A stretch of DNA of 64,000 bases from Mesorhizobium sp. B2-4-15 (GCF_006658505.1 NZ_VFUZ01000001.1:124001-188000); one strand, 5' to 3'. Shown: positions 18,678 to 28,697, numbered from the stretch's first letter. The notes: generated by a model from the letters alone, not told the origin. A program made the numbers and translations.

Positions 18678-18817
18678 TTTGTTCTCCAGACCTCAAGCTG
18701 ATGTTCTGTCGTTGAGGACTTTTCTTGCCCTTTCCCAACCTCAAGTCAAACCGGAAATCGGCATGGCGCCCATGCGTCGCAAGCAGGGCGCGCGTCGCCG
18801 TGCCGCTGGCCCGGCCG

Positions 18818-18880
18818 CTGCTGCGCAGCATATTTTGCCCGCTATGCAGCATTATGTGATCCCGCACTGCACAAACTGCT
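18818..18880. promoter_or_regulatory. candidate PhaR operators between phaA and phaR
   Basis: CTGC-N3-GCAG at 18818-18828 matches the core reported for Rhodobacter PhaR. ATGCAGCAT follows, then GCACTGCACAAACTGC at 18864-18879. TGC/GCA-rich sites are also described for Paracoccus PhaR. The position, in a 295-base divergent gap between phaA and phaR, suits repression of phaAB and autoregulation. Confidence 0.6.
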
Positions 18881-18972
18881 TGGAATTATGAGGCTTTTGC
18901 GCATATCCTCAAAAAGGGCGCAATCGTTACCGGCTGCTTACTCAGGCGCGCCGGTGTCCGGGGAGGAAGCAG

Positions 18973-19581
18973 ATGGCCGCAAAAGACGATCCGATCATTA
19001 TCAAGAAATACGCCAATCGCCGCCTCTACAATACGGGGACGAGCACGTATGTGACGCTCGAGGATCTGGCCGAGATGGTCAAGAAGGGCGAGGAATTCAC
19101 CGTCCAGGACGCCAAGACCGGCGACGACATCACGCACCCGGTGCTGACCCAGATCATTTTCGAGCTTGAGAACAAGGATGGGCAGAACATGCTGCCGATC
19201 CCGTTCCTGCGCCAGCTGATCGCATTCTACGGCGACCAGATGCAGATGATCGTGCCGAGCTTCCTCGAACAGTCGATGATCGCCTTCTCCAAGGAGCAGG
19301 AGCGGTTCCGCGAACAGATGAAGGGCGCCATCGGCAAGTCACCGCTCGACGTGATGAAGATGGCGACGCCGATGAAGGCGCTGGAAGAGCAGACACGCCG
19401 CAACATGGAAATGTTCCAGAACGCGATGCGGCTGTTCACGCCATTTCCGCCGGCGGGCTCGGCACCGGCCGCGCCCCCCGCCGAACCGGCCAGGAAGGAA
19501 ACGCCTGAGAAGCCCGACGATCTGCAGCAGCTGAAGGACCAGATCGCGGCCATGCAGCGTAAACTCGACACGATGTCGTAA
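18973..19581 (+). CDS. phaR: polyhydroxyalkanoate synthesis repressor PhaR
   Basis: 202 residues. The N-terminal PHB/PHA accumulation regulator DNA-binding domain (IIIKKYANRRLYNTGTSTYVTLEDLAEMV) and adjacent PHB_acc domain (LTQIIFELENKDGQ, PIPFLRQLIAFYGDQM) are intact; the C-terminus is Pro/Ala-rich then helical. PhaR binds both DNA and the polymer, derepressing phasin and pha genes as granules form. RBS GAGGAAG lies upstream of the ATG. Confidence 0.95.
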   Translation: MAAKDDPIIIKKYANRRLYNTGTSTYVTLEDLAEMVKKGEEFTVQDAKTGDDITHPVLTQIIFELENKDGQNMLPIPFLRQLIAFYGDQMQMIVPSFLEQSMIAFSKEQERFREQMKGAIGKSPLDVMKMATPMKALEEQTRRNMEMFQNAMRLFTPFPPAGSAPAAPPAEPARKETPEKPDDLQQLKDQIAAMQRKLDTMS

Positions 19582-19598
19582 GCGCACGCGTCACGCGT

Positions 19599-20741
19599 TT
19601 AGGGCAACAATCCCTCATAGCGGCCGCGTGGCCGGATGATGTTGCCGCTCACCATCTGTTCGACCATATGCCCCGCCCAGCCGATGCTGCGTCCGAGCGC
19701 GAACAGCTGAAACGGCGCATCGCGCGGCAAGCCGAGGCTGCGCGTCAGCACGGCCAGGGCAAAATCGATGTTCGGTCGGGCGCCGGTCGCGGCAATGGCG
19801 GCGGCTACCAGCGACCACAATGTCTCGTCGGTGTTGTCGATGGCCGCCAGAAGTGCCGTGGCTCGGGGGTCGCCCTCGGGATAGAGCTGATGGCCGAACC
19901 CCGGCAGTGGCCGGTCATGGCCGAGCCAGCGCCGGATCGCGGCATCGGCGCCGTGTCGTGCCGCATCTTCCGCGAGTTGCATCACCGCTTCGCCGGCGCC
20001 ACCGTGGCGCGGGCCGGACAGTGTCGCCAGGCCCGCCAGCAGGCAAGCGGCGGGTGAGGCTCCCGTGGAGGCCGCGACGCGGGTGGCAAAGGTCGATGCG
20101 TTGAGTTCGTGGTCGGCGAGCAGCACAAGGGCGCGCCGGATCGCTTCCGCGCCGCCATCATCGACCGACCAGCCCCGCGCCAATCGCCGATGCACCGGAT
20201 CCGGCCCCGGCGAGGCACCGAGGGCACCGGCCAGCACGCCGATCGCGTGCGCGGCATCCGTGCATAGCGAAGCGACGCTGCGTCCAAGCGAAGGCCGTCC
20301 CTGGCCGGCCAGCAGGGCAAGCTGCGCAAAGGCCGCGGCTCGACCGAGCTGGCTTGGCGCATCCGGCGCCGGCGCTTCGAAACGGACGGGTTCAGGCAGG
20401 GCCCAGAGCAGGGCGGCGGCCTCTTCCAGCGTGGCATGGTCGGACAGCGCAACGGCGTCCTGGCCCCGGTAGATGAGATGACCATGCCAAACGGTCGAAA
20501 TCGCCGTGGCGATCGACGGCTCGCCCCAGGCGATGGCGCTTTCGGCGATGGCCGAGGGGCTGCGTCCGCGCGCCCGGCGGGTTGCCAGCGCCGCGATGTC
20601 GTCGGCGCGATATTCGCTGCGGCGCGGATCGGCACGGTCCGGGCGCATGCCGATGCGCCCGCGGCTGACATAGGCGTAGAGCGTCTGCGGCCTCACCCGA
20701 AGCCTTTCCAGTGCCTCTTCCCGCGACAGCCATTCGGACAT
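19599..20741 (-). CDS. citrate synthase-family protein with N-terminal HTH
   Basis: 380 residues. An N-terminal MerR/excisionase-like helix-turn-helix (about 4-50: WLSREEALERLRVRPQTLYAYVSRG, then YRADDIAALATRR) precedes a citrate synthase fold. The catalytic set is conserved: His246 (GPRHGGAGEA), His284 (GFGHQLYPEGDPRA) and Asp326 (PNIDFALAVL). It could be an active synthase (citrate or 2-methylcitrate type), a DNA-binding sensor of acyl-CoA/oxaloacetate, or both. It is divergent from a second, HTH-less family member. Confidence 0.85.
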   Translation of the reverse strand: MSEWLSREEALERLRVRPQTLYAYVSRGRIGMRPDRADPRRSEYRADDIAALATRRARGRSPSAIAESAIAWGEPSIATAISTVWHGHLIYRGQDAVALSDHATLEEAAALLWALPEPVRFEAPAPDAPSQLGRAAAFAQLALLAGQGRPSLGRSVASLCTDAAHAIGVLAGALGASPGPDPVHRRLARGWSVDDGGAEAIRRALVLLADHELNASTFATRVAASTGASPAACLLAGLATLSGPRHGGAGEAVMQLAEDAARHGADAAIRRWLGHDRPLPGFGHQLYPEGDPRATALLAAIDNTDETLWSLVAAAIAATGARPNIDFALAVLTRSLGLPRDAPFQLFALGRSIGWAGHMVEQMVSGNIIRPRGRYEGLLP

Positions 20742-20750
20742 ATCGAGCCC

Positions 20751-20780
20751 TGATATTGATTCTATTGATCAAGATTGATG
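20751..20780. promoter_or_regulatory. candidate operator between the divergent citrate-synthase genes
   Basis: Three ATTGAT repeats start at 20755, 20764 and 20774, about one helical turn apart, and the palindrome TTGATCAA is at 20765-20772. The whole divergent gap is only 93 bases, so a factor bound here, possibly the HTH protein itself, would affect both genes. Confidence 0.45.
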
Positions 20781-20834
20781 CTTGGGTTGTCCACTCTTAT
20801 CTCCGATCGGGAAAAGCTTCAAGGAGACAAGGTC

Positions 20835-21923
20835 ATGGCGAATGGGCTCGATGATGTGGTGGCGGCTGAAACCGTGCTGTCGGACGTGGATGGTCTGGGC
20901 GGCCGCCTGACGATCCGTGGTCATTCCCTGCCGGAACTCGCCGGGCGATGGAGTTATCCGCAGGTCGTGCATCTGCTGCTGGACGGGTTCTTCGACGATT
21001 TGCCTGGTGACGCCGATCTGGCGGCGAGATTGGGCAAGGCGCGTGTCGAGGTGTTCGATCGGCTCCTGCCTTCGCTGCCCCTGCTGGCACCGCTTGACGT
21101 TTATAGCGCCATGCGCGCCGGCATGGCGCTGCTGCCGGATGGCGAGACGCTGGCGGATGCCTTGCTGCTGATCGCGGCACCCGCCGTGCTGACGCCGGCG
21201 CTCTTGCGTCTGGGACGCGGCGAGCAGCCGATCGCACCGAACGGCAAGGCCGATCATGCCGCCGACATGTTGCGGATGCTGAGGGGTTCCGATCCTTCGC
21301 CTGATCTTGCCAAGGCGCTCGACACCTATCTGGTGACCGTCTGCGACCACGGCCTCAATGCCTCGACTTTCGCCACCCGCGTCGTCGCTTCGACATTGGC
21401 CGGCCTAACATCGTCGGTGCTGGCCGGGCTCGGCGCGCTCAAAGGGCCGCTGCATGGTGGCGCGCCCGGCCCGGTGATCGAGATGCTCGATGCCATCCAG
21501 GCGCATGGCGACGCGGCCGTCTGGCTGCGCGACGAGATCGCGCATGGCGAACGCATCATGGGGTTCGGCCATCGGATCTACCGCGTGCGCGATCCGCGCG
21601 CCGATGTGCTGAAAGCAGTGGTCCGGCAGCTCGGCGGCGAGGGCGAGACCGGCCGCCGGCTGGCCTTCGCCGAGACTGTCGAGCAAACGGCGCTCGAGGT
21701 GCTTCGGATCGCCAAGCCGCAGCGCTCGCTGCAGACCAATGTCGAGTTCTACACGGCACTGGTGCTGGAAGCTGCGGGTTTCCCGCCGCGATCCTTCAGC
21801 AATGTCTTTGCCGCCGGGCGCGTCGCCGGCTGGGTCGCGCATGCGCGCGAGCAGCAGACGACCGGACGCCTGATCCGTCCGCAGTCACGCTATGTCGGCC
21901 CGGTGCCGGACCTCGTCGCCTAG
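20835..21923 (+). CDS. citrate synthase-family protein
   Basis: 362 residues from ATG 20835 (AAGGAG at 20821-20826). Catalytic histidines are present, His207 (GPLHGGAPGP) and His246 (GFGHRIYRVRDPRA), but the usual catalytic Asp is Glu304 (TNVEFYTALV). It lacks the HTH of its divergent neighbour. It condenses an acyl-CoA with oxaloacetate if active; substrate preference is open. Proximity to phaAB/phaR suggests a role in acetyl-CoA or propionyl-CoA disposal, which is inference. Confidence 0.85.
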   Translation: MANGLDDVVAAETVLSDVDGLGGRLTIRGHSLPELAGRWSYPQVVHLLLDGFFDDLPGDADLAARLGKARVEVFDRLLPSLPLLAPLDVYSAMRAGMALLPDGETLADALLLIAAPAVLTPALLRLGRGEQPIAPNGKADHAADMLRMLRGSDPSPDLAKALDTYLVTVCDHGLNASTFATRVVASTLAGLTSSVLAGLGALKGPLHGGAPGPVIEMLDAIQAHGDAAVWLRDEIAHGERIMGFGHRIYRVRDPRADVLKAVVRQLGGEGETGRRLAFAETVEQTALEVLRIAKPQRSLQTNVEFYTALVLEAAGFPPRSFSNVFAAGRVAGWVAHAREQQTTGRLIRPQSRYVGPVPDLVA

Positions 21924-22049
21924 GCTCCATGCCGGTTTCGAACCGAACGCCTCTTCGCGTTGAAGCGGAGGGGCTTTCGGCGTGCCTGAAAATTTCATGT
22001 GATCACGCGACCGTGTTCGTGTTCTTGCCTTGGTCCATCCTTATATGCT

Positions 22050-22071
22050 GCACTGCAACATAAACTGCTGG
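22050..22071 (+). promoter_or_regulatory. candidate PhaR site upstream of the patatin-like gene
   Basis: GCACTGCAACATAAACTGCTGG closely resembles GCACTGCACAAACTGCTTGG at 18864-18883 in the phaA/phaR gap, with a 3-base insertion. It lies about 60-80 bases upstream of the gene start, a reasonable operator position. Confidence 0.5.
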
Positions 22072-22130
22072 CAACCGCTTCCTTCCGACCACGTTGGGGC
22101 AGGCTGGAGCATCAGGATGACAGGAACGCC

Positions 22131-23261
22131 ATGACGAAGAACGGCAAGGCGGAGGAAAAGAAGAAAATCAATATCGCCCTTCAGGGCGGCGGCTCGCACG
22201 GGGCTTTTTCCTGGGGCGTGCTTGATCGGCTGCTGGAGGATGGGCGGCTGGAGATCGCGGCTGTGTCCGGCACCAGCGCCGGCGCCATGAACGCGGTGGC
22301 GCTGGCCGATGGCTTTGTCAGAGGCGGGGTCGAGGGGGCGCGCAAGAAGCTCGACGATTTCTGGCGCGCCGTGGCGGCGAAGGGTCGCTTCAGCCCGGTG
22401 CAGCGCATGCCCTGGGATGTCGCCTGGGGCAACTGGTCGATCGAGAACACGCCGGGCTACGTCTTCTTCGACACCATGTCGCGAGTGTTCTCGCCCTATG
22501 TCGCCAACCCGCTCGGCCTCAATCCGTTGCGCGACGTGGTGGCGCGGGAGATCGATTTCGGCAATGTTCGCGCCTGCAAGTCGATGGAACTGTTCATCTC
22601 CGCCACCAATGTCGAGACGGGACAATTGCGGGTCTTTTCCGATGGCGAGATCGACCTCGACACGGTGATGGCCTCCGCCTGCCTGCCGCAACTGTTCCGG
22701 GCCGTCGAGATCAAGGGCGTGCCCTATTGGGATGGCGGCTATGGCGGCAATCCGGCGCTCTATCCGTTCTTCAAGACGGCGGCGACCGAGGACGTGCTTC
22801 TGGTGCAGATCAACCCCGTGGTGCGCGAGGGGACGCCGAAAAGCGCCAACGAGATCCAGAACCGCATCGACGAGATCACTTTCAATGCCGGGCTGCTGCG
22901 CGAATTCCGCTCGATCGCCTTCGTCAAGGAACTGATCGCTGCCGGCCGGCTGCCGCATGGCGAATATCGCGACATCCGCATGCACCGCATCGATGCCGAC
23001 GAGGCGTTCAAGGACCTGTCGGCATCATCCAAGATCAACGCCGAATGGGCGTTTCTGACCTATCTGCGCGACCTCGGCCGCACCGCCGCCAGCGACTGGC
23101 TGGAGGAGAACTACGACGCCGTCGGCAAGCATGCGACGCTCGATCTCTCGGGCGAACTGGACGACGGGTTCAAGCCGGTGCGCGGCCCGGCACCCGGTCG
23201 GCGGGTCAAGGAATTCCTTGCCGCACGCAAGACCCCGGAAGCAGAACGCCGCCGGGCCTGA
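22131..23261 (+). CDS. patatin-like phospholipase
   Basis: 376 residues from the ATG giving MTKNGKAEEKKKINIALQGG. The oxyanion loop GGGSHGAF, nucleophile elbow GTSAGAMNA (Ser in GxSxG) and the Asp of the dyad in WDGGYGGNPAL are intact, so it should be an active lipase/acyl hydrolase. There is no signal peptide or membrane segment, so it is cytoplasmic. A PhaR-like upstream motif and position beside the pha genes suggest a granule-related role (for example polymer or lipid hydrolysis at the granule surface); this is inference. Confidence 0.88.
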   Translation: MTKNGKAEEKKKINIALQGGGSHGAFSWGVLDRLLEDGRLEIAAVSGTSAGAMNAVALADGFVRGGVEGARKKLDDFWRAVAAKGRFSPVQRMPWDVAWGNWSIENTPGYVFFDTMSRVFSPYVANPLGLNPLRDVVAREIDFGNVRACKSMELFISATNVETGQLRVFSDGEIDLDTVMASACLPQLFRAVEIKGVPYWDGGYGGNPALYPFFKTAATEDVLLVQINPVVREGTPKSANEIQNRIDEITFNAGLLREFRSIAFVKELIAAGRLPHGEYRDIRMHRIDADEAFKDLSASSKINAEWAFLTYLRDLGRTAASDWLEENYDAVGKHATLDLSGELDDGFKPVRGPAPGRRVKEFLAARKTPEAERRRA

Positions 23262-24151
23262 ACCCGTCGGCCGCCAAAGAGCGCGATAGCCGTGCCGCCG
23301 GCCGGCACTGCCCGGCTGTCGCGTGAAGGGTGCCGGATCGATCAGGACCATCGGCGCGGTTGTCCGGAAATCCGCGTAGCGTCCGTGGACAATGGGCAAG
23401 TGACAACCAGCGCGTGTGAGGATCGCATCATCATGCTGACGCCTGCTGCCACCGACACGCCCATGCTGCCGCGCACCGTCGCGCGCTACTGCCCGGAAAT
23501 GATGAGTGGATCGGTCGGCACCACGCTTGCGAATGGGACGGAGTTTCCGTAGCCGCGCTGTGGTCAGTGCCATGTCGCTGGCTTCGAGCCGCAGTGATCC
23601 GACACAGCCCATTGCCGGGCGCACTGACGCTCTTGATGGCAGGCTAAACGTCGGCGGACTGGCTTGCCGCAATCCAAACTTGGCTGGCATGACCTGCTAT
23701 TTCGCAAGCAATTCCAATGGATTGGTCGGGATCGCCGCCGCCGGAATCGGATAGCATTCGCCGATCGGAAATGATCTGCCCCGTCGGTCGAAATCCGCAT
23801 CCCGATCAAAAACCCGCGCAGGATGGCGACGGTTCCGCGGGAATGTGGTGCTGCCGCGTTGGCAATGACAGAGCGGTCATTCGGGCCGGCGATGAGGGGG
23901 CGGATCGTGACCCGGCTGTATGTCGGTTGAGCAGGTATTTTAGCGGATCAAGAACAGTATCGCGGTGGCCACACCTTGTCCGGCTACGCAATGCTGCTGC
24001 AACTTTGGCACTATATCGCGGTGCAACTTTGATGTAGAAGCGCGCTCGCCGATCACGGCAAATTGAACACGGTCAGGCGCGCACCCATATCGGCGACGCG
24101 CCCGCGCCGCGGAGGCGCGGTGCTGGCCGAACCCGCAACGGAAAAACGACG
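23262..24151. other. 890-base gap without recognisable gene
   Basis: No ORF here has a recognisable product or a good ribosome-binding site. The last 150 bases upstream of the RND operon hold two direct repeats: TATCGCGGTG at 23958-23967 and 24014-24023, and TGCAACTTTG at 23998-24007 and 24022-24031 (24-base period). These could be regulator sites for the efflux operon. The rest may be decayed coding sequence. Confidence 0.4.
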
Positions 24152-25327
24152 ATGCCTAAAATCAGGTTTCACAAGCTTGCAGCCATTGTTGTGCTCATTG
24201 GTTTCGCTGCCTGGATGGCGACAGGCGAGTTCTCGTCTGTCGGCAGCGTAGCGGCCAACAAGGCCAAGGCAGCCGAAGTCGATCAGGGCAAGGCGCCGGA
24301 TGCGAGCAAGGCGAAGACATCAGAAGTCGAGCTGAAAGCGACGCTGCGCACCGTCGCGGTGGTGACGCCGCCGCGCAAGACCTATGCGCGCGCCATCCGT
24401 ATCTCCGGGCTGACCGAGGCCGACAAGCGCGCGGTGCTTGCAACCCGCGTCGCCGGCGTCATCGACAAGCTGCCGGTGAAGCAGGGCCAGCACGTCAAGA
24501 CGGGCGATCTGGTTCTGATGCTGGCGGCGGAGGAAAAGATCTCGATGGTCGACAACGCCAAGCAGCTTGTGGCGCAGCGCAAGGCCGAGCTCGATGCGGC
24601 CGAGCGGCTGGCCAAGACCGGCAATTTGCCCAAGCTGCAGCTCGACACCGCCCGTTCCAATCTGACCCAGGCGCAATCCCAGCTGGATACCGCGCAGGCC
24701 GAACTCGATCGCGACGAAGTCAAGGCGCCGTTCGACGGCGTCATCGACCGGGTGCCGGTGGAACTCGGCAGCTCCGTCATGCAGGGCGGCGAAGTGGCAA
24801 CCATCCTCAAGCTTGATCCGATCATCGCCCGTGGCGAGATCAGCGAGCGCGATCTCGGCTACCTGAAGCTCGGTGACAAGGCCAGCGTTCGGTTGGTCAA
24901 CGGCCAGACCGTCGAAGGCACCGTGCGCTACATCAGCCGCGATGCCTCGTCGGCGACCCGAACCTTCCGCGTCGAAATCGCCATCCCCAATGCCGATGGC
25001 AGCGTTCCCGCCGGCATGACCGCAGAGATCGGTCTCAGCGCCTTGCCGACCGACGCGATCATGCTGCCGCGCTCGGTGGTGACGCTCGGCGACAAGGGCG
25101 ATCTGGGCATCCGCGCCGTGGGCAAGGACAACAAGGTCGTGTTCTACCCGATCGATCTGGTCGACGACACGCCGACCGGTCTTGTGCTTGGCGGCATTCC
25201 CGCCGACGCGCGCATCATCGTCGCCGGTCAGGAACTTGTGAAGGAAGGCGATGGGGTCAATGCGGTCGAGGCCGACCAGGCGACCATCAACAAGCTGATT
25301 GGCGAAGCCACCGCCGGTACCCAGTAG
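24152..25327 (+). CDS. RND efflux periplasmic adaptor (membrane fusion protein)
   Basis: 391 residues. N-terminal hydrophobic segment (LAAIVVLIGFAAWMATG), then barrel-sandwich/lipoyl halves (LATRVAGVIDKLPVKQGQHVKTGDLVLML; VKAPFDGVIDRVPVELGSSV), a short coiled-coil hairpin rich in AQRKAELDAAERLA, and a beta-barrel (GRVRYIS-like segment at VEGTVRYISRDASSATRTF). It links the inner-membrane RND pump to an outer-membrane channel, which is not encoded here. The RND permease gene follows at once. Confidence 0.92.
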   Translation: MPKIRFHKLAAIVVLIGFAAWMATGEFSSVGSVAANKAKAAEVDQGKAPDASKAKTSEVELKATLRTVAVVTPPRKTYARAIRISGLTEADKRAVLATRVAGVIDKLPVKQGQHVKTGDLVLMLAAEEKISMVDNAKQLVAQRKAELDAAERLAKTGNLPKLQLDTARSNLTQAQSQLDTAQAELDRDEVKAPFDGVIDRVPVELGSSVMQGGEVATILKLDPIIARGEISERDLGYLKLGDKASVRLVNGQTVEGTVRYISRDASSATRTFRVEIAIPNADGSVPAGMTAEIGLSALPTDAIMLPRSVVTLGDKGDLGIRAVGKDNKVVFYPIDLVDDTPTGLVLGGIPADARIIVAGQELVKEGDGVNAVEADQATINKLIGEATAGTQ

Positions 25328-25401
25328 CGCGACGTCAGCGCGCCGGACTTGTCCGGCGCCTGGTCAGTTCGCCGCTCCCGAAGAAACAGCAGGTCCAATT
25401 C

Positions 25402-28400
25402 ATGGATATCGTCAGACTCGCAATCAAAATGCCCGCCTGACCATCTCGGTGCTGGTCTTCCTTCTGCTTGCCGGCTGGGTCGCTTATCAGTCGACACCAA
25501 AGGAAGCGGAACCCGACGTTCCGATTCCGATGATGTATGTCAGCCTGATCTACCAGGGCATTTCGCCGGAGGATTCCGAACGGCTCCTCTTGCGCCCGAT
25601 GGAAAGCAAGCTGAAGAGCCTGAAGGGCCTCAAGGAAATGCGCTCGGCTGCCTTCCAGGGCGGCGGCTATGTGCTGGTCGAGTTCCAGCCGCAGACCAAT
25701 CTGGCAACGGCGCTGCAGGATACGCGCTCCAAGGTGCAGGACGGCAAGGCCGACCTGCCCCAAGCGGCCGAGGAGCCTGTCGTCACCGAGGTCAACGTTT
25801 CCGAATTTCCAGTGCTCGTCGTCACCTTGTCCGGCGAATTGCCTGAACGCGTGCTGGCGGCCGCGGCGCGCGAGCTGCGTGACCGCATCGAGGAAGTGCC
25901 CGGCGTTCTCGAAGGCTCGCTGCAGGGCTCCCGCGACGATCTCGTCGAGGTCGTGATGGATCCGATGAAACTGTCTTCCTACGGCCTGCAGCTCGATCAG
26001 CTCATCGGCGCCGTCGGCGCTTCCAACAGCCTTGTCGCCGCCGGCAACATCGAAGGTTCGCAGGGTAAGTACGCCGTCAAGGTGCCGTCCCTGATCGAGA
26101 CGCCCGAGGATGTGGCGGCGCTGCCGGTGGTTGCCGGCCCCAACGCCGTGGTGCAGGCAAAGGACATCGCGACGATCCGTTCGACCTTCGCCGACGCCAC
26201 GACGATCACGCGCCTCAACGGCAAGCCGGCCATCGCAATCGAGGTCAAGAAGCGCATCGGCGCCAATCTGATCGACACGCTTACCAAGGTGAGGGAGGTG
26301 TCCGACACCTTCGTCAAGACGATGCCCGAGGGGATGCACGTCACCTACACGCAGGACAAGTCTGTCTTCGTCAACCAGCTGCTCGGCGATCTGCAGAACC
26401 ACGTGATGATCGCGGTCATCCTGGTGTTCATCGTCATTCTCTACGCGCTGTCCGGCCGTGCCTCGCTGCTGATCGGCCTCGCCATTCCATCGTCCTTCCT
26501 GATCGGCATCCTGCTTCTGGCGATGATGGGCTACACGATCAACATGATCGTGCTGTTCAGCCTCATCCTGGCGGTCGGCATGCTGGTCGACGACGCCATT
26601 ATCGTCACCGAATTCGCCGAACGGCGGATGAGCGAGGGCATGCCGAAGCAGGAAGCCTTCGCGCTCGCCGCAAAGCGCATGGCCGGTCCCGTCATCGCCG
26701 CGACCATGACGCGCATCGCTGCCTTCTCGCCGCTGCTTTTCTGGCCGGGCATTATCGGCGATTTCATGAAGTACATGCCGATCACGCTGATCGTCACACT
26801 CTCGGCCTCGATGCTTTATGCCCTGGTCTTCGCGCCGACGCTGGGCGCTATCTTCGCCAAGGCGCCGGAGCATCACGAGGACGACAATCGCGACGGTTGG
26901 TATATGGCCGTCGTCAAGCAGGCGGTGCGCTTCCCCATCACCGTAATGGTGCTCACCGTCGTTCTTCTGGCCGGTATCTTCGTTGGATACTCGAAATATG
27001 GCGCCGGCGTCGAGTTCTTCCCGAGTGTGGAACCGGATTACGGACTGCTCTACGTGCATGCCCGCGGCAACCTTTCGCTGGCCGAAATGGACACGGCGAC
27101 CAAGATAGCGGAAAGCAGGCTGCTCGGCTGGCCGGGCGTGAAGTCGGTCTATACCCGCGTCGGCAAGTCCCAGGGCGGCGGTCAGGATGTGCCCGAGGAC
27201 GTCGTCGGCGTCATCCAGTACGAGTTCATCGACTGGCGCGAGCGCAAATCGGCCAACCAGATCCTGAACGATCTGCGCGGCGTCATGGCCGGCATTCCCG
27301 GCGTCGACGTCGAGGTTCGCGTGCCGGAAGCCGGCCCGCCGACCGGCAAGCCGATCCAGATCAGGCTTTCGGCCGTCGATCCGAAGGGGTTGGACGAGAA
27401 GGCGCGCGCGGTGGCGGCGCGCATCGCCAAGGTGCCCGGCGTCATCGACATTTCCGACGGCTTGCCGCCGCCCGGCGTCGACTGGGCGCTTGAGGTCGAC
27501 CGTGCCAAGGCCGCCCAGTATGGCATCAGCCCGACATCGGTTGGCACCGTTGTGCAGCTCGTCACCAACGGTCTGAAGCTGTCGGAATACCGGCCCGCCG
27601 GCGCCGACAAGGCGGTCGACATCCGCCTGCGCTTGCCGGAGGACCGGCGCACGCTGTCGACCCTCGACGAACTCAGGGTGCAGACTTCGCAGGGATCGGT
27701 GCCGATCTCCAACTTCGTCGTGCGCAAGGCGAAGCCGAGCGTCGGCGTCCTCAACCGCATCGACGGCGCGCGCACCGTGGTGGTGCAGGCCAATGTCGCC
27801 GCCGGCGCCCAGGTCGCGGCGGTACAGCAGGAGGTCACCAAGGCCGTCGCCGACATGAACCTCGGCAGTGGCATCCGCTGGAAGCTGGCCGGCTCGAACG
27901 AGGACAGCGCGGAAGCCAGCGCCTTCCTCAGCAAGGCTTTTGGCGCCGCGATCTTCCTGATCTTCCTGGTACTGCTGGCGCAGTTCAACAAGTTCACCAG
28001 CGTCTGGCTGGTGCTGTCCTGCGTCGTCATGGCGACGATCGGCGTGTTCCTCGGGCTGCTGATAACAGGCGAGACATTCGGCATCGTCATGTCGGGCATC
28101 GGCGTCATCGCGCTCGCCGGCGTGGTGGTGAACAACAACATCGTGCTGATCGACACTTATGACCGGCTGCGCGAAGAGGGTTGGGACAAGATGGATGCCG
28201 TGCTGCAGACCTGCCGCGAGCGTGCGCGACCGGTGGTGCTGACCGCGGTGTCGGCGATCCTGGGTGTGCTGCCGATCGCTTTCGGCCTCGGGCTGGAAAT
28301 CTTCCATCACGAGACGACGATCAACGCACCGTCGACGCAGTGGTGGATCTCGCTGTCCTCGGCGATCGTCTTCGGCCTGTCCTTCGCCACCATCCTGACG

Positions 28401-28577
28401 CTGGTGGTGACGCCGTCGATGCTGATGGTATTCACCCGCGCCAAGGTGAAGCCTGGCGCCAAGCGCGGCTGGTTCGGCCGGCTGTTCCGGCGCGGCAAGG
28501 GCGAGACCCCATCGGACGCGCCGACAGCGGAGGCGGCCTCCGAGCCGGCCATCGCCTTCCCGAAGGCCGCCGAATAG
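25402..28577 (+). CDS. RND efflux permease, start codon separated by an apparent 1-base frameshift
   Basis: About 1058 residues if the shift is corrected. Twelve TM segments and two large periplasmic loops of the ACR_tran family are present (PKEAEPDVPIPMMYVSLIYQ; LAVGMLVDDAIIVTEFAERR; GVIALAGVVVNNNIVLIDTY). The natural start appears to be ATG 25402 (MDIVRLAIK), but the run AAAA at 25426-25429 is one A short: that frame stops at 25438 while the long frame continues NARLTISVLVFLL. Without correction the first usable start in the long frame is GTG 25449, inside TM1. It exports unknown substrates with the adjacent adaptor. Confidence 0.85.
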
Positions 28578-28600
28578 GCAGGCTTGCCGATCTGACCGGC

Positions 28601-28632
28601 AAAGGCCGCACGGAACATCCGGGCGGCCTTTT
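28601..28632 (+). terminator. rho-independent terminator after the RND operon
   Basis: AAAGGCCGC (28601-28609) pairs with GCGGCCTTT (28623-28631), followed by T and GCATTTTG. Confidence 0.8.
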
Positions 28633-28697
28633 GCATTTTGTCCTCACGAGCAATGCGAAGCATCGTCTCGGGAGCAATGCAGAGCGGGGATTTCGTC

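Noticed and set aside
24003..24023. RpoN-like -24/-12 promoter TGGCAC...GC before the RND operon
   Set aside because: The distance between the GG and GC elements is one base short of the strict spacing, and no sigma-54 activator site is seen.
25426..25440. Programmed frameshifting to express the RND permease
   Set aside because: The A-run is only four bases and -1 re-pairing of the Lys tRNA would meet CAA; no downstream pseudoknot is evident. An indel is simpler.
25335..28310. Very long open frame (about 990 codons) antisense to the RND permease
   Set aside because: High-GC codon use in the real gene leaves the opposite strand free of stops. The translation is Arg/His/Asp-rich with no domain, and the sense strand is a clear RND pump.
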